DNA of 37,957 nucleotides from Candidatus Poribacteria bacterium (GTDB lineage Bacteria > Poribacteria > WGA-4E > WGA-3G). Below, one piece after another: positions 1 to 9,728 of this stretch. The position numbers and the translations under genes are program-made. The DNA lies in the NCBI GenBank assembly GCA_012270875.1, contig JAAXHI010000460.1, forward strand, positions 1 to 37,957. Reading direction: 5' to 3'. Each line of letters starts with the position of its first letter. Positions within the stretch are counted from its first letter, which is position 1. The notes under the pieces were generated by a model. It was given only the letters and a program-made list of their open reading frames with translations, did no database searches and was not told the origin of the DNA.

Positions 1-166
1 AAATCTATATTTAATATTGCTTAATTATATGTATTAATTACATTTTTTTTGAAATCGAATCAGTATCTTTGCATAGGTAGCAACTTAGGTTATTATACCC
101 CTTCTCCACTTTTAATGCAAATGTTCATTTCACAGTGGTTGAAGTCATTCAATATTCAACGCTTCC

Positions 167-195
167 TTGCATACTGACTTTTTTTATGTTATACT
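167..195 (+). promoter_or_regulatory. Putative sigma70-type promoter upstream of the ArsA-like gene (TTGCAT - 17 nt - TATACT)
   Basis: TTGCAT at 167-172 and TATACT at 190-195, 17-nt spacer, about 40 nt upstream of the ATG at 238. Confidence 0.4.
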
Positions 196-237
196 ATAGA
201 CAGTCCAATATGAAATCCGGCATATAGGAACTCAGTA

Positions 238-1434
238 ATGCGAATTATCCTTTACACGGGTAAAGGTGGGGTCGGCAAAACAACCATCGCCGCCGCCACA
301 GGCATCAAACTCTCTGAACTCGGTTATAAGACGATCGTAATCTCTCTTGATGTAGCACATTCACTCCGCGACGCTTTCGATAACCACGAAAAACTCGTTC
401 ACCAAGAAGAAAAAGAAAAACAGATCCAGATCAATGACAACCTATGGATACAGGAAATTAACGTTCAAGAAGCGATTGCCGAATACTGGAACGATGTGTA
501 CAACTACATCCGATCTCTACTGAATCGCTCTGGACTTGACAACCTCGTTGCAGAGGAGATAGCCGTATTCCCGGGGATGGAGGAAATTTGCGCGCTGCTC
601 TATATCAACCAGTATGTTCGCGAGAAAAGTTACGATGTCATTATCCTCGACTGCGCGCCCACTGGAGAGTCCCTCCGATTTGTGAGTATCCCGACGACGT
701 TGGAGTGGTACATGAACCACATTTTCAAATTAGAACGTAATCTCGCAAAGGTCGCCGGTCCCGTGATCGAAAAAGTAAGTTCAGTGCCGATTCCTCGCGA
801 CAACTATTTCCAGAATATCCAAGACCTTTTTGATAAATTGGAAGGGATTGATGGTGTCCTGACAGATCCGAAAATCACGACGGTACGCTTGGTGACGAAT
901 CCAGAGAAAATTGTTATCAAAGAGACACAACGCGCATTCATGTACTTTTGCCTTTACGGACTCTGCATTGATGCAGTGATTATCAATCGTATCTTTCCCG
1001 ATGGCGTTGATGCAGCATATTTTAAAACTTGGAAACAGGCACAACAACACTACATTAAAGAAGCCATGGACTATTTTTCAGATGTACCTATCTGGAAAGT
1101 GGGCCTCTTCGCCGAAGAGATTGTCGGAGAAGCCGGACTGCACCGGTTGGCAGAGGCACTCTATGCCGAGATTGATCCGGCAGATCAGTTTTCTAACGAA
1201 AGACCGTATCAATTCCAAAAGGCAGCAGATGGCTATCAACTGTCTATGCGTCTCCCGTTTCTGAGTAAAGAAGAGATCGGCTTAACAAAACACGGCGATG
1301 AACTGATTATCACTGTCGGAAGTTTCAAACGGCACGTCGCATTACCGCGGACTCTCGCCAATAAAAAGACGACAAGCGCGAAATTAACCGGTGACCAACT
1401 CGTCGTTAAGTTTGAGGGAGAAATCAAAGGGTAA
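238..1434 (+). CDS. ArsA/Get3-family ATPase with C-terminal ArsA HSP20-like domain
   Basis: N-terminal deviant Walker A GKGGVGKTT, switch region DCAPTGESLR, and beta-rich tail (GYQLSMRLPFLSKEEIGLTKHGDELIITVGSFKRHVALP) typical of ArsA_HSP20. Confidence 0.9.
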   Translation: MRIILYTGKGGVGKTTIAAATGIKLSELGYKTIVISLDVAHSLRDAFDNHEKLVHQEEKEKQIQINDNLWIQEINVQEAIAEYWNDVYNYIRSLLNRSGLDNLVAEEIAVFPGMEEICALLYINQYVREKSYDVIILDCAPTGESLRFVSIPTTLEWYMNHIFKLERNLAKVAGPVIEKVSSVPIPRDNYFQNIQDLFDKLEGIDGVLTDPKITTVRLVTNPEKIVIKETQRAFMYFCLYGLCIDAVIINRIFPDGVDAAYFKTWKQAQQHYIKEAMDYFSDVPIWKVGLFAEEIVGEAGLHRLAEALYAEIDPADQFSNERPYQFQKAADGYQLSMRLPFLSKEEIGLTKHGDELIITVGSFKRHVALPRTLANKKTTSAKLTGDQLVVKFEGEIKG

Positions 1435-1452
1435 AAGGAAACTGAGAAGTGT

Positions 1453-2184
1453 ATGGGAATCAAAACGGACAAAGTGGTTTTCGCTGTAACAGGTACGACA
1501 CTTCTAACGTTCTTAATAGTAAGTCGCATTGGGACTATTTGGATGCTTTATCCGAATGTGTTAATTGCGATATTTTTATTGTTTTATTGTATTTGGCAGA
1601 TTGACGAAGATGCGTCACTCCTCTCAAGCAGTTCTATTTTCGGGTGCATAACAGTACTCACATACGCACCGATAGAATGGTTTTTCTCGTGGAAAGCGCA
1701 CCTCATTGTCTATCGGCGTCCAGATTTTTTTGCAAATGTGACCACACCCGTTGCGATAATCTTGAACTGGGTGGTGTTCGCGACAGTGGCGGCCTACTTT
1801 TATCAACGACTCGTGGCAATTTTCCAAACCCGTTTCGAGACTGAATCGGACACGCCGAAGGTTGGCCCCATAACGACTGCAATGTTTGCAACAGTCCTCA
1901 CTGGTATTGGTGCTGCGGTTGGAAGCGTCGTGATTTACGGACTGGGGGGCGTGCATCTCTGGCTATGGAATGCGATACGGATTGATCACATACCACAGAT
2001 TGCATCCGTACCGATTTTTCTGCCGCTCGCTTTTCTATTCACCTTTCTGCTGTGTCCGTACTTCTTCGGGGTAGCAGGCAGTTTTTTGAGGGAACAACAC
2101 GCAGGTGTCGCCGGAATACGATGTGGTATCTTTATGGGGGCATTCCAGTTTCTCAGTTTTCTACTGTTTTATGTATCGAAATAA
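1453..2184 (+). CDS. Hypothetical polytopic membrane protein
   Basis: 243-aa ORF with several hydrophobic segments, starts 19 bp after the ArsA-like gene; no family recognised. Confidence 0.7.
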   Translation: MGIKTDKVVFAVTGTTLLTFLIVSRIGTIWMLYPNVLIAIFLLFYCIWQIDEDASLLSSSSIFGCITVLTYAPIEWFFSWKAHLIVYRRPDFFANVTTPVAIILNWVVFATVAAYFYQRLVAIFQTRFETESDTPKVGPITTAMFATVLTGIGAAVGSVVIYGLGGVHLWLWNAIRIDHIPQIASVPIFLPLAFLFTFLLCPYFFGVAGSFLREQHAGVAGIRCGIFMGAFQFLSFLLFYVSK

Positions 2185-2217
2185 ATCTGTTGATTGTGAG
2201 GAAGGAAGATCAGAAAC

Positions 2218-2772
2218 ATGCGAATTCGTTCAACAACGATTTTAGCCGTTCGGCGTGATGGTCAGGTCGCTATTGGTGGCGATGGTCAAGTCACGCTCGG
2301 AGATACAGCGATTAAACACGGCGCACGCAAAATTCGCAAGATCCATAGCGACAAAGTGCTAATCGGTTTCGCAGGTTCCGCATCGGATGCAATCACGCTG
2401 TATGAAAATTTGGAGAAGAAACTTGAGCAGTACCGTGGTAATCTCCAAAAAGCGGCAGTAGAACTCGCACGGGAGTGGCGAAGCGATAGGGTACTCAGAC
2501 AAGTAGACGCGCTAATGATCGCCGCAGATGCCGACGACGGCTACCTCATTTCAGGGAACGGCGATGTAATTGCCCCTGACGACGATGTGATCGCTATCGG
2601 TTCCGGTGCGTCTATTGCCCTCGCAGCCGCGAAAGCCATGCTCAAATACTCGGACCTGACTGCAGAAGAGATTGTTTCAGAAGCACTCCAACTCACAAGT
2701 GAAATTTGTATCTATACGAATGCTCGAATTGAAATTGACACAATAAAGGAGGAGTTAACAGTTAACAGTTAA
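2218..2772 (+). CDS. hslV: ATP-dependent protease proteolytic subunit HslV
   Basis: TTILAVRRDGQVAIGGDGQVTLG (catalytic Thr after short propeptide MRIRS), GFAGSASDAITLYE, AIGSGASIALAAAKAML, EICIYTN. Confidence 0.97.
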   Translation: MRIRSTTILAVRRDGQVAIGGDGQVTLGDTAIKHGARKIRKIHSDKVLIGFAGSASDAITLYENLEKKLEQYRGNLQKAAVELAREWRSDRVLRQVDALMIAADADDGYLISGNGDVIAPDDDVIAIGSGASIALAAAKAMLKYSDLTAEEIVSEALQLTSEICIYTNARIEIDTIKEELTVNS

Positions 2773-2861
2773 CAGTTGCAAGTGGGATCGGGTTCACCAA
2801 ACGCCTTTCGGTAACCCCAACGTCTCTTAACTGAAAACTGATGACTGATGACTGATAACTA
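2754..2861. repeat. Heptad inverted-array element, site A (hslV-hslU junction)
   Basis: 3x GTTAACA at 2754-2774; right arm TTAACTG AAAACTG ATGACTG ATGACTG ATAACTA at 2827-2861. Contains the hslV stop codon. Confidence 0.7.
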
Positions 2862-2869
2862 ATGAAACC

Positions 2870-4357
2870 TTGGAGAAAACAAATGCAACGTGTGAAAAAG
2901 TCACTTTAGCAGACGCGCTCACGCCGCGGCAGATTGTTGAGGAATTAGATAAATATATCGTCGGGCAGTTTGAGGCGAAACGTTCTGTCGCGATCGCCCT
3001 CCGCAACCGCACGCGGCGACAGATGTTGGGCGAAGATATGCAAGACGAGGTCTCACCTAAGAACATCATCATGATAGGTTCGACAGGTGTCGGCAAAACC
3101 GAAATCGCGCGTAGACTCGCACGGCTTGTTGATGCACCCTTCATCAAAGTAGAAGCCTCGAAGTATACTGAAATTGGTTATGTCGGTCGGGACGTTGAAT
3201 CCATGATTCGCGATCTCGTTGAAACAGCAATTGGTCGCGTCAAAGCCGAACAGGCAGAGGCTGTTGAGGAAAAGGCACGCGAAGCCACTGAAGAAAGGCT
3301 TCTGGATTGTATCTTTCCGCTGCCGCGTTCCCTGCAGCAACGTCCGCACTTAGAAAAAGAAGCACTCGACGAATTAGACGGTGAAGACGATAGTAGTGTC
3401 CTTCAATTGCCTTTCGACCTTGGACCCGACGCGGAAACCGAAGCCGAGGAAGAGCGAGAAAAAGAACGAGAACGCCACCTTAAAACCCGAGAAAAATTTA
3501 GAGATTGGCTACGTGAAGGTAGACTTGAGGATAAACCCGTTGAAATCAACGTCAAGCATCAGAGCATGCCTTTTGTTGAAATCTTCTCGCCCGGCGGTAT
3601 TGAGGAGATGGATATCAACTTCAAGGATATGTTTAGTAACATCCTCCCAAATCAGACGAAGAAACGACGGGTGCCGGTCTCTGAGGCACGCACGATCTTG
3701 ATACAAGAGGAATCTGAAAAACTTATTGATATGGATGCTGTTATCAGCGAAGCCGTTCAACGCGTTGAAAACTCAGGGATCGTCTTTTTAGATGAAATTG
3801 ATAAGATCGCAGGCAGAGAATCACGCCACGGACCCGATATCTCACGCGAAGGCGTACAACGCGATATCTTACCTATCATTGAAGGTAGCACGGTAACTTC
3901 AAAATACGGGGCAGTGCGAACGCACCACATTCTGTTCATCGCCGCAGGCGCATTCCATGTTTCAAGCCCTTCTGACCTTATCCCCGAATTACAAGGCAGG
4001 TTTCCGATTCGAGTGGAACTGAAAAGTCTTAATAAAGACGACTTTAAATCTATCCTCACGGAACCGAAGAACGCCTTAGTGAAACAGTATACCGCACTCC
4101 TGAAAACTGAAGGGATAGAAGCGACTATCACCGATGATGCGATTGACGAAATCGCCGCACTCGCTTTCCAAGTTAATGAATCTGTTGAGGACATCGGGGC
4201 ACGCCGCCTACACACCATCATGGAAAAACTCTTTGAAAGTCTCTTTTTCGATGCACCTGACCTCGATAAGAGTGAGATTACCATTGATGCCGATTATGTC
4301 AAATCAGAATTGTCTGAAATCGTCAAAGACCAAGATTTAAGCAGGTATATCCTCTAA
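2870..4357 (+). CDS. hslU: ATP-dependent protease ATPase subunit HslU (TTG start)
   Basis: [71 protein letters not shown]-terminal DLSRYIL; codon at 2870 is TTG. Confidence 0.96.
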   Translation: MEKTNATCEKVTLADALTPRQIVEELDKYIVGQFEAKRSVAIALRNRTRRQMLGEDMQDEVSPKNIIMIGSTGVGKTEIARRLARLVDAPFIKVEASKYTEIGYVGRDVESMIRDLVETAIGRVKAEQAEAVEEKAREATEERLLDCIFPLPRSLQQRPHLEKEALDELDGEDDSSVLQLPFDLGPDAETEAEEEREKERERHLKTREKFRDWLREGRLEDKPVEINVKHQSMPFVEIFSPGGIEEMDINFKDMFSNILPNQTKKRRVPVSEARTILIQEESEKLIDMDAVISEAVQRVENSGIVFLDEIDKIAGRESRHGPDISREGVQRDILPIIEGSTVTSKYGAVRTHHILFIAAGAFHVSSPSDLIPELQGRFPIRVELKSLNKDDFKSILTEPKNALVKQYTALLKTEGIEATITDDAIDEIAALAFQVNESVEDIGARRLHTIMEKLFESLFFDAPDLDKSEITIDADYVKSELSEIVKDQDLSRYIL

Positions 4358-4439
4358 TAAGCGGATTGTTGATGGCGATGTTCCCTCTTGCGCATCAGGT
4401 GTCATCCGAGCGGAAGTAGTGTAACTTTATTAACCAACC

Positions 4440-4463
4440 CGCTTGCCCAATAAGGGGTAAGCG
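4440..4463 (+). other. Stem-loop just upstream of the ribosome-binding site of the first WD40 gene
   Basis: CGCTTGCCC-AATAA-GGGGTAAGCG followed by GGAGGGG and GTG start at 4478; no U-run. Confidence 0.4.
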
Positions 4464-4477
4464 GAGGGGAACTCACC

Positions 4478-5635
4478 GTGCGACAATTCCTAATCTCGAC
4501 CTTTCTATCCATTTATATCTTGACCCTACCAACAGGATTCGCGCAAGATGTAACGCAATGGCACACGCCAGAACACGGTTCCCCTTCTTTGAGCGTAACT
4601 GAGACCAACGCTATCGTCTTTTCCACTGATGGGACACGACTCGCTGTTGCAACCGTAAACGGTATTGCCGTTTATGATACCTACACCGGAAAAGAGGTGG
4701 CACTGTTTTCGACACCTCTGGATAACGTGCCTGCGCTGGCGTTCTCACCCGATAACCAGATAATCGCAAGTGCTAACGCAGATGCTACCCTTGATCTCTG
4801 GAACGCACACACCGGTGAACACATAAAAAATTTTGTAGGACATACCTACCCTATTGTAGCGTTAGTGTTCTCACCTGATGGTAACACCCTCGCCAGTGGC
4901 AGTTTCAAAGAGATGTGTCTGTGGAACTTAACCGCAGAGCAGTCTACCCCTGCTTCAGTCCTTCAAGGACACAGGGATATGGTTACCACATTGGTATTCT
5001 CACCCGATGGTAAAACACTTGCCAGTACAAGTTTTTATGGTACAATTCTGTTATGGGATGTGGAAACGGGTCAAATCCGATATAACCTTTCCGCGCATAC
5101 CGCGTCAATCGTGGCTCTTGCATTCTCGCCTGATAATCAAACACTGGCAAGCGGTGGATACTGGAGCCTGGACGCAGAGAATACAATCCACCTATGGAAT
5201 ACAGACACCGGTCAACGCCTAACAACCGTTGAAGGACATACCGATCCGATCTTCGCTTTAGCATTCTCATCCGATGGTCGGACGCTCGCAAGTGCGGGTT
5301 GGGATAACACAATCCGTATGTGGGACCCACGTACAGGGAAGTTACAATCAATTCTTGAAGATAGCACTACCCCGGTCCTTGCCTTGGCGTTTCTATTGGA
5401 TGTCCGCGACAGTTATGAAAACGCGCTCGCAAGCGCAAGTCTTGATGGGACAATTCAGTTGTGGCACATGGTGCCTATGCTAAGATCAGCAGATGTCAAT
5501 ATGGATGGTGTTGTAAACATTTTAGATTTAACCTTTGTTGCTTCACGTTTTGGACAGAATTCACCAGACCTCAACATGGATGGCATCGTCAATATCTTAG
5601 ACTTGGTGTTTGTAGGGCAACACATTGCGGAATAG
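4478..5635 (+). CDS. Secreted WD40-repeat protein (7 blades) with C-terminal dockerin type I-like repeats
   Basis: GTG start, signal peptide (ISTFLSIYILTLPTGFAQ), seven xxALAFSPDG..LAS..xxLWDxxTG blades, tail DVNMDGVVNILDLTFVASRFGQNSPDLNMDGIVNILDLVFVGQHI. Confidence 0.92.
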   Translation: MRQFLISTFLSIYILTLPTGFAQDVTQWHTPEHGSPSLSVTETNAIVFSTDGTRLAVATVNGIAVYDTYTGKEVALFSTPLDNVPALAFSPDNQIIASANADATLDLWNAHTGEHIKNFVGHTYPIVALVFSPDGNTLASGSFKEMCLWNLTAEQSTPASVLQGHRDMVTTLVFSPDGKTLASTSFYGTILLWDVETGQIRYNLSAHTASIVALAFSPDNQTLASGGYWSLDAENTIHLWNTDTGQRLTTVEGHTDPIFALAFSSDGRTLASAGWDNTIRMWDPRTGKLQSILEDSTTPVLALAFLLDVRDSYENALASASLDGTIQLWHMVPMLRSADVNMDGVVNILDLTFVASRFGQNSPDLNMDGIVNILDLVFVGQHIAE

Positions 5636-5646
5636 GAGGACAAGTT

Positions 5647-7767
5647 ATGAGGAGTAAGCAACGGCGTTACCTTATGGGGCTTGTTCATTTTTCTGGGAGC
5701 ATCCAGACGCGATTTTCTACCTTGGTGTTGATTTTAGTCACCTTCTTATTGTTTTCTAACGCCTATGCCCAAGAATATACCCGGATGGGTTTGCCTGAAG
5801 GCGCGAAATACCGCATAAGAAAAGGGGGACTACACCGTGGTATTGCGTATTCGCCGGATGGTACTCGGCTTGCTGTCCCAAGCTCAATCGGTGTTTGGAT
5901 ATACAATGCACACACCGGTGAAGAACTTGCGTTATTCACTGGGCACACGGAACCCGTCTTATCAGTGGCATTCTCGCCGGATGGAAAAATCCTCGCGAGC
6001 GGCGCAGGTAGAAAGTGGAATTGGTGGCGGGAAGATAGCGAGATTCGGTTGTGGGATGCGGATACCGGAGAACACCTTACGACCCTAACAAGACCCTCTG
6101 AAATCGCGTCAGCGTTGCGAGAAATAGGGCAGTTTGAAGTCTGGGAACTGGCATTCTCACCCGATGGCAAAACCCTCGCAAGTACAAGTGGGGACGGGGC
6201 AGTACGACTCTGGGATATAGAGACTGGCGCGTATAGATCCATACTTAGAGGTGATGCGTTTGTCCCTTCAGTGGCGTTCTCGCCGGACGGCAAAACCCTC
6301 GTCAGTGGCGGGTGGGACTACACAATCCAACTGTGGGACATAGCCACAGGGCAGCACCGGACAACACTGGAAGGACACATGGATCGCGTCCATTCTGTTG
6401 CGTTCTCGCCGGATGGCAAAACCCTCGTGAGTGGCGGGTGGGACAAAACCGTGCTGTTATGGGATATAGATACGCTTTCCGTGCGTGAGGTTCTCACTGG
6501 ACATACATCAATTGTCACATCTGTTGCGTTTTCACCGGATGGCGAAACCTTCGCAAGTGCCGGGAACGACCAGAAAATCCGCTTATGGGAGACAGATACA
6601 GGAAAACTGCGTGCTACTCTCTGGAAACATACGGGTTCAGTTGATACAGTCGTGTTCTCACCCGATGGTGCCACCTTCGCCAGTACAAGTTACGATGACG
6701 AAACAATTCGCTTATGGAAGACAGATACAGGCGAACAACATATCACTATTACAGGACATTGGCGTTTGGGACCCGCAGCGTTTTCACCGGATAAAAGAAC
6801 CATTGCAATTGGAGGTGAACCGGAGGCAATCTGGCTGTGGGATGTCGTTACAGATCGAAAATTCGCTACGCTTACTGGGCATACAAGAGATGTTACTGCT
6901 TTGGCGTTTTCATCTGACGGTAGCACCCTCGCAAGTGGGAGTTGGGACAAAACAGTACGGTTGTGGGATGTGGCTACTGGAAAACTACGTGTCACCCTCG
7001 AGAAACATGCAGACACAGTTACAGCTATCGCCTTCTCCCCCGATGGTAAAATCTTGGCGAGCAGTGGGAATACCAATACACTAATTTATCTGTGGGATCC
7101 AGAGACCGGGACCAGACGATCAACCCTCAATACCCACACAGCCGGTATATCGTTGGCATTTTCTCCGGACAGCCAATCCCTTATGGCGGCAGGTGGTGAT
7201 GCCCAAATTCGGTTGTGGGATGTCAATACCGGCGAACTCCACACCACTATTGATGGAGATAGGGATTCGATTGAGGCTGTCGCGTTTTCGCCTGACGGAA
7301 AAACAATCGCAAGTATGAATGGGCACGGTGTTTATTTCTGGGACGCGAATACCGGGCGGCACCGCACAACGCTCTGGGGACGTACTGGAAATTATAGTAC
7401 GTTGGCGTTTTCCACAGATGGTTCTACTGTTGCTGCACCGCAAGTAGGGTATGGCGTTTATATATGGGATGTCCACACCGAGCAGCTACAGACAATTTTG
7501 ACTGGAGTTACCTCTGAAACTGCTGCCTTAGCGTTTTGGCCCGATAACCAGAACCTTATCAGCGCGAATTATGCAAGCATTCTCTTATGGGACCTCGCGC
7601 CGTTCCTTACCGAAACGCCTTGGGATGTCAACAACGATGGGGTCGTGAATATTTTAGATTTGACGCTTGTTGCCTCACAGTTTGGACAAAAAACACCAGA
7701 CCTCAACGGCGACGGCATCGTCAACATTTTGGATCTAACCCTCGTCGCACAGCATATCGGGGAATAG
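5647..7767 (+). CDS. Secreted WD40-repeat protein (14 blades) with C-terminal dockerin type I-like repeats
   Basis: ATG at 5647 preceded by AGGAGGACAAGTT; signal peptide (VLILVTFLLFSNAYAQ); about 14 WD units; tail DVNNDGVVNILDLTLVASQFGQKTPDLNGDGIVNILDLTLVAQHIGE. The track start at 5461 would run through the previous gene's dockerin in another frame. Confidence 0.92.
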   Translation: MRSKQRRYLMGLVHFSGSIQTRFSTLVLILVTFLLFSNAYAQEYTRMGLPEGAKYRIRKGGLHRGIAYSPDGTRLAVPSSIGVWIYNAHTGEELALFTGHTEPVLSVAFSPDGKILASGAGRKWNWWREDSEIRLWDADTGEHLTTLTRPSEIASALREIGQFEVWELAFSPDGKTLASTSGDGAVRLWDIETGAYRSILRGDAFVPSVAFSPDGKTLVSGGWDYTIQLWDIATGQHRTTLEGHMDRVHSVAFSPDGKTLVSGGWDKTVLLWDIDTLSVREVLTGHTSIVTSVAFSPDGETFASAGNDQKIRLWETDTGKLRATLWKHTGSVDTVVFSPDGATFASTSYDDETIRLWKTDTGEQHITITGHWRLGPAAFSPDKRTIAIGGEPEAIWLWDVVTDRKFATLTGHTRDVTALAFSSDGSTLASGSWDKTVRLWDVATGKLRVTLEKHADTVTAIAFSPDGKILASSGNTNTLIYLWDPETGTRRSTLNTHTAGISLAFSPDSQSLMAAGGDAQIRLWDVNTGELHTTIDGDRDSIEAVAFSPDGKTIASMNGHGVYFWDANTGRHRTTLWGRTGNYSTLAFSTDGSTVAAPQVGYGVYIWDVHTEQLQTILTGVTSETAALAFWPDNQNLISANYASILLWDLAPFLTETPWDVNNDGVVNILDLTLVASQFGQKTPDLNGDGIVNILDLTLVAQHIGE

Positions 7768-7821
7768 ACAGCATTTGTATGAACCAGCAGCAAAATTACA
7801 CTACACAAGAGAATTTGCAAC

Positions 7822-7850
7822 TTGACGCAGGCTCTATTGTATGGTAAAAT
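7822..7850 (+). promoter_or_regulatory. Putative sigma70-type promoter for sppA (TTGACG - 17 nt - TAAAAT)
   Basis: TTGACG 7822-7827, TAAAAT 7845-7850, optimal 17-nt spacing, 38 nt upstream of the ATG. Confidence 0.6.
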
Positions 7851-7888
7851 AGCAGTGTAAATTAGATACCAAAAAGAAGGACATATCC

Positions 7889-9724
7889 ATGAAATTACGA
7901 CAAACATGCACATTTCTGCTGGCGTTGCTTGTCCTTGTTTCGCTTGTGTTTGCTGATGAACACGCGACGGAAGAAACGCCGCCTCCTACTAAAAAATATG
8001 TTGAGTTCACGCTGAATGGCACCTACGCCGACACCAAAGTAGTTAGCACCTTTGGGACTTCCTCAACAAAAACGCTGCGCGGTCTCTTTAAAAAATTAGA
8101 CGCACTCAAAACAGACGATGAGATCGCCGGGGTTATTTTCAAGATAGATGGTGTCAGCATGGGATGGGCAACGCTCCAAGAAATCCGTACGAAACTAAAC
8201 GAATTCCAAGATGCGGAAAAAGAGACAATCGGTTATCTCGAAAGCGGTGGCAATGCTGAATATCTCCTCGCTGCTACGATGGATCACATCGTCCTAATGC
8301 CTACGGGAAGTCTCAATCTAACAGGCTTACGCGCCGAAATCCTTTTCTATAAGGGACTCTTAGATAAGTTAGATATCGAAGCCGATATGCTGGCAATGGG
8401 GAAATACAAATCCGGTGTTGAACCCTATATGCGGGACGGTATGTCGGATGCGTTCCGTGAGTCGATGACTGCCCTACTTGACGACCTGTACGCGCAACTG
8501 CTGAACCATCTCGCTGAGAGTCGAGACAGTATCACAACGGAAAATGCATCAGACTTGATAAATCGCGGTCCGTTCACGGCAGAAGAGGCGAAGCAAGAGA
8601 AACTCGTTGACGCGTTACAATACTACGATGAATTAATAGCGGCGTTGAAAGCAGCATCTGAAGACGAAGCGGTTCAAGTCGTCAAAACCGGGTTCGAGCG
8701 TAAACGAAAAGTACCGGATATGAATAGTTTCGCCGGACTTATGCAGCTGTTCAGTATGTTGAATCCACCGCAGCGTGCGCAGGCTGCCGCGGAGAACCAA
8801 ATCGCGCTGATCTATGCCAGCGGTCCCATTTTACCAGATATTGATTCACCTTTCATCTCAATGTCGGCGGTTACGCCGAAGGAATTAAAAAAGGCGTTCG
8901 AGAAAGCACGCACGGATGATACCGTTCAGGCAGTTGTGTTCCGTATAGACAGTCCCGGCGGCTCCGCACTCGCTTCTGACCTCATCTGGCGAGAAGTGAT
9001 GCTCACCCAACGCGAGAAACCTGTTGTCGTTTCCATGGGTGATGTCGCTGCGTCTGGCGGCTACTATATTGCGATGGCAGCAGGGACAATCGTCGCACAC
9101 CCCAGCACACTGACAGGTTCAATCGGCGTGTTCGGCGGTAAACTGAACCTCAAAGGACTTTATAATAAAGCCGGTTTGACCAAGGAGATTATCTCACACG
9201 GTCAGAACGCCACCCTCTATTCGGACTACGGCGGCTTTACACCCACCGAACGCGAACGCGTCGAAAAGATGATGAAAACCGTCTATGAGGATTTCGTCAG
9301 CAAAGCAGCAACAGGCAGAAATAAATCGTTTGACGAAATTGACGAAATCGCACAAGGGCGCGTCTGGACAGGCAAAAAGGCGAAGGAACTCGGACTCGTT
9401 GATGAAATCGGGGGACTTGATACTGCGCTGTCCATAGCGAAGAAACAGGCGGGGTTCGCTGAAGATGACAAAGTTAACCTTATCGTTTTACCGAAGCAGC
9501 GACCTTTTTTTGAACAATTCTTAGAACAGATGATTGAGGATACGGACAGTTCAATTCGTAGGGACTGGGGAACCCAGCCCCTACTACAATTGACAGCCAA
9601 TCATCCTGTGTTATCTATGTTAGGCACACCGTCCCAGCATATCATCACATGGCTGAGTCTGTTTGGCTTTGAAGATGGCACACAAATCGTAACAATTCTA
9701 CCTTACCATATTTTAATTCGGTGA
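7889..9724 (+). CDS. sppA: Signal peptide peptidase SppA, long (67K-type) form
   Basis: Two S49 domains; MGKYKSGVEPYMRDGMS (catalytic Lys region) and GDVAASGGYYIAMAAGTIVAHPSTLTGSIGVFGGKLNLKGLYNKAG (catalytic Ser region). Confidence 0.95.
   Translation: MKLRQTCTFLLALLVLVSLVFADEHATEETPPPTKKYVEFTLNGTYADTKVVSTFGTSSTKTLRGLFKKLDALKTDDEIAGVIFKIDGVSMGWATLQEIRTKLNEFQDAEKETIGYLESGGNAEYLLAATMDHIVLMPTGSLNLTGLRAEILFYKGLLDKLDIEADMLAMGKYKSGVEPYMRDGMSDAFRESMTALLDDLYAQLLNHLAESRDSITTENASDLINRGPFTAEEAKQEKLVDALQYYDELIAALKAASEDEAVQVVKTGFERKRKVPDMNSFAGLMQLFSMLNPPQRAQAAAENQIALIYASGPILPDIDSPFISMSAVTPKELKKAFEKARTDDTVQAVVFRIDSPGGSALASDLIWREVMLTQREKPVVVSMGDVAASGGYYIAMAAGTIVAHPSTLTGSIGVFGGKLNLKGLYNKAGLTKEIISHGQNATLYSDYGGFTPTERERVEKMMKTVYEDFVSKAATGRNKSFDEIDEIAQGRVWTGKKAKELGLVDEIGGLDTALSIAKKQAGFAEDDKVNLIVLPKQRPFFEQFLEQMIEDTDSSIRRDWGTQPLLQLTANHPVLSMLGTPSQHIITWLSLFGFEDGTQIVTILPYHILIR
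9558..9584. repeat. 27-nt palindromic repeat inside the sppA coding sequence
   Basis: GTAGGGACTGGG-GAA-CCCAGCCCCTAC: 12-bp arms with one mismatch. Confidence 0.75.
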
Positions 9725-9728
9725 TTTT

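Noticed and set aside
2754-2861. Heptad arrays as a CRISPR
   Set aside because: Units are 7 nt, contiguous and inverted between arms; no spacers and no cas genes.
3757-4284. 175-aa minus-strand ORF in hslU
   Set aside because: Antisense to highly conserved hslU sequence; no domain signal.
5461-5646. Upstream extension of the second WD40 ORF as given in the track
   Set aside because: It overlaps the preceding gene's dockerin in another frame; ATG 5647 with AGGAGG and a signal peptide is the better start.
5763-7476. Minus-strand and off-frame ORFs across the WD40 genes (e.g. 5763-6293, 6318-6674, 6690-7076, 6485-7084)
   Set aside because: They are shadows of the periodic WD40 codons; the forward frame has clear domains and signal peptides.
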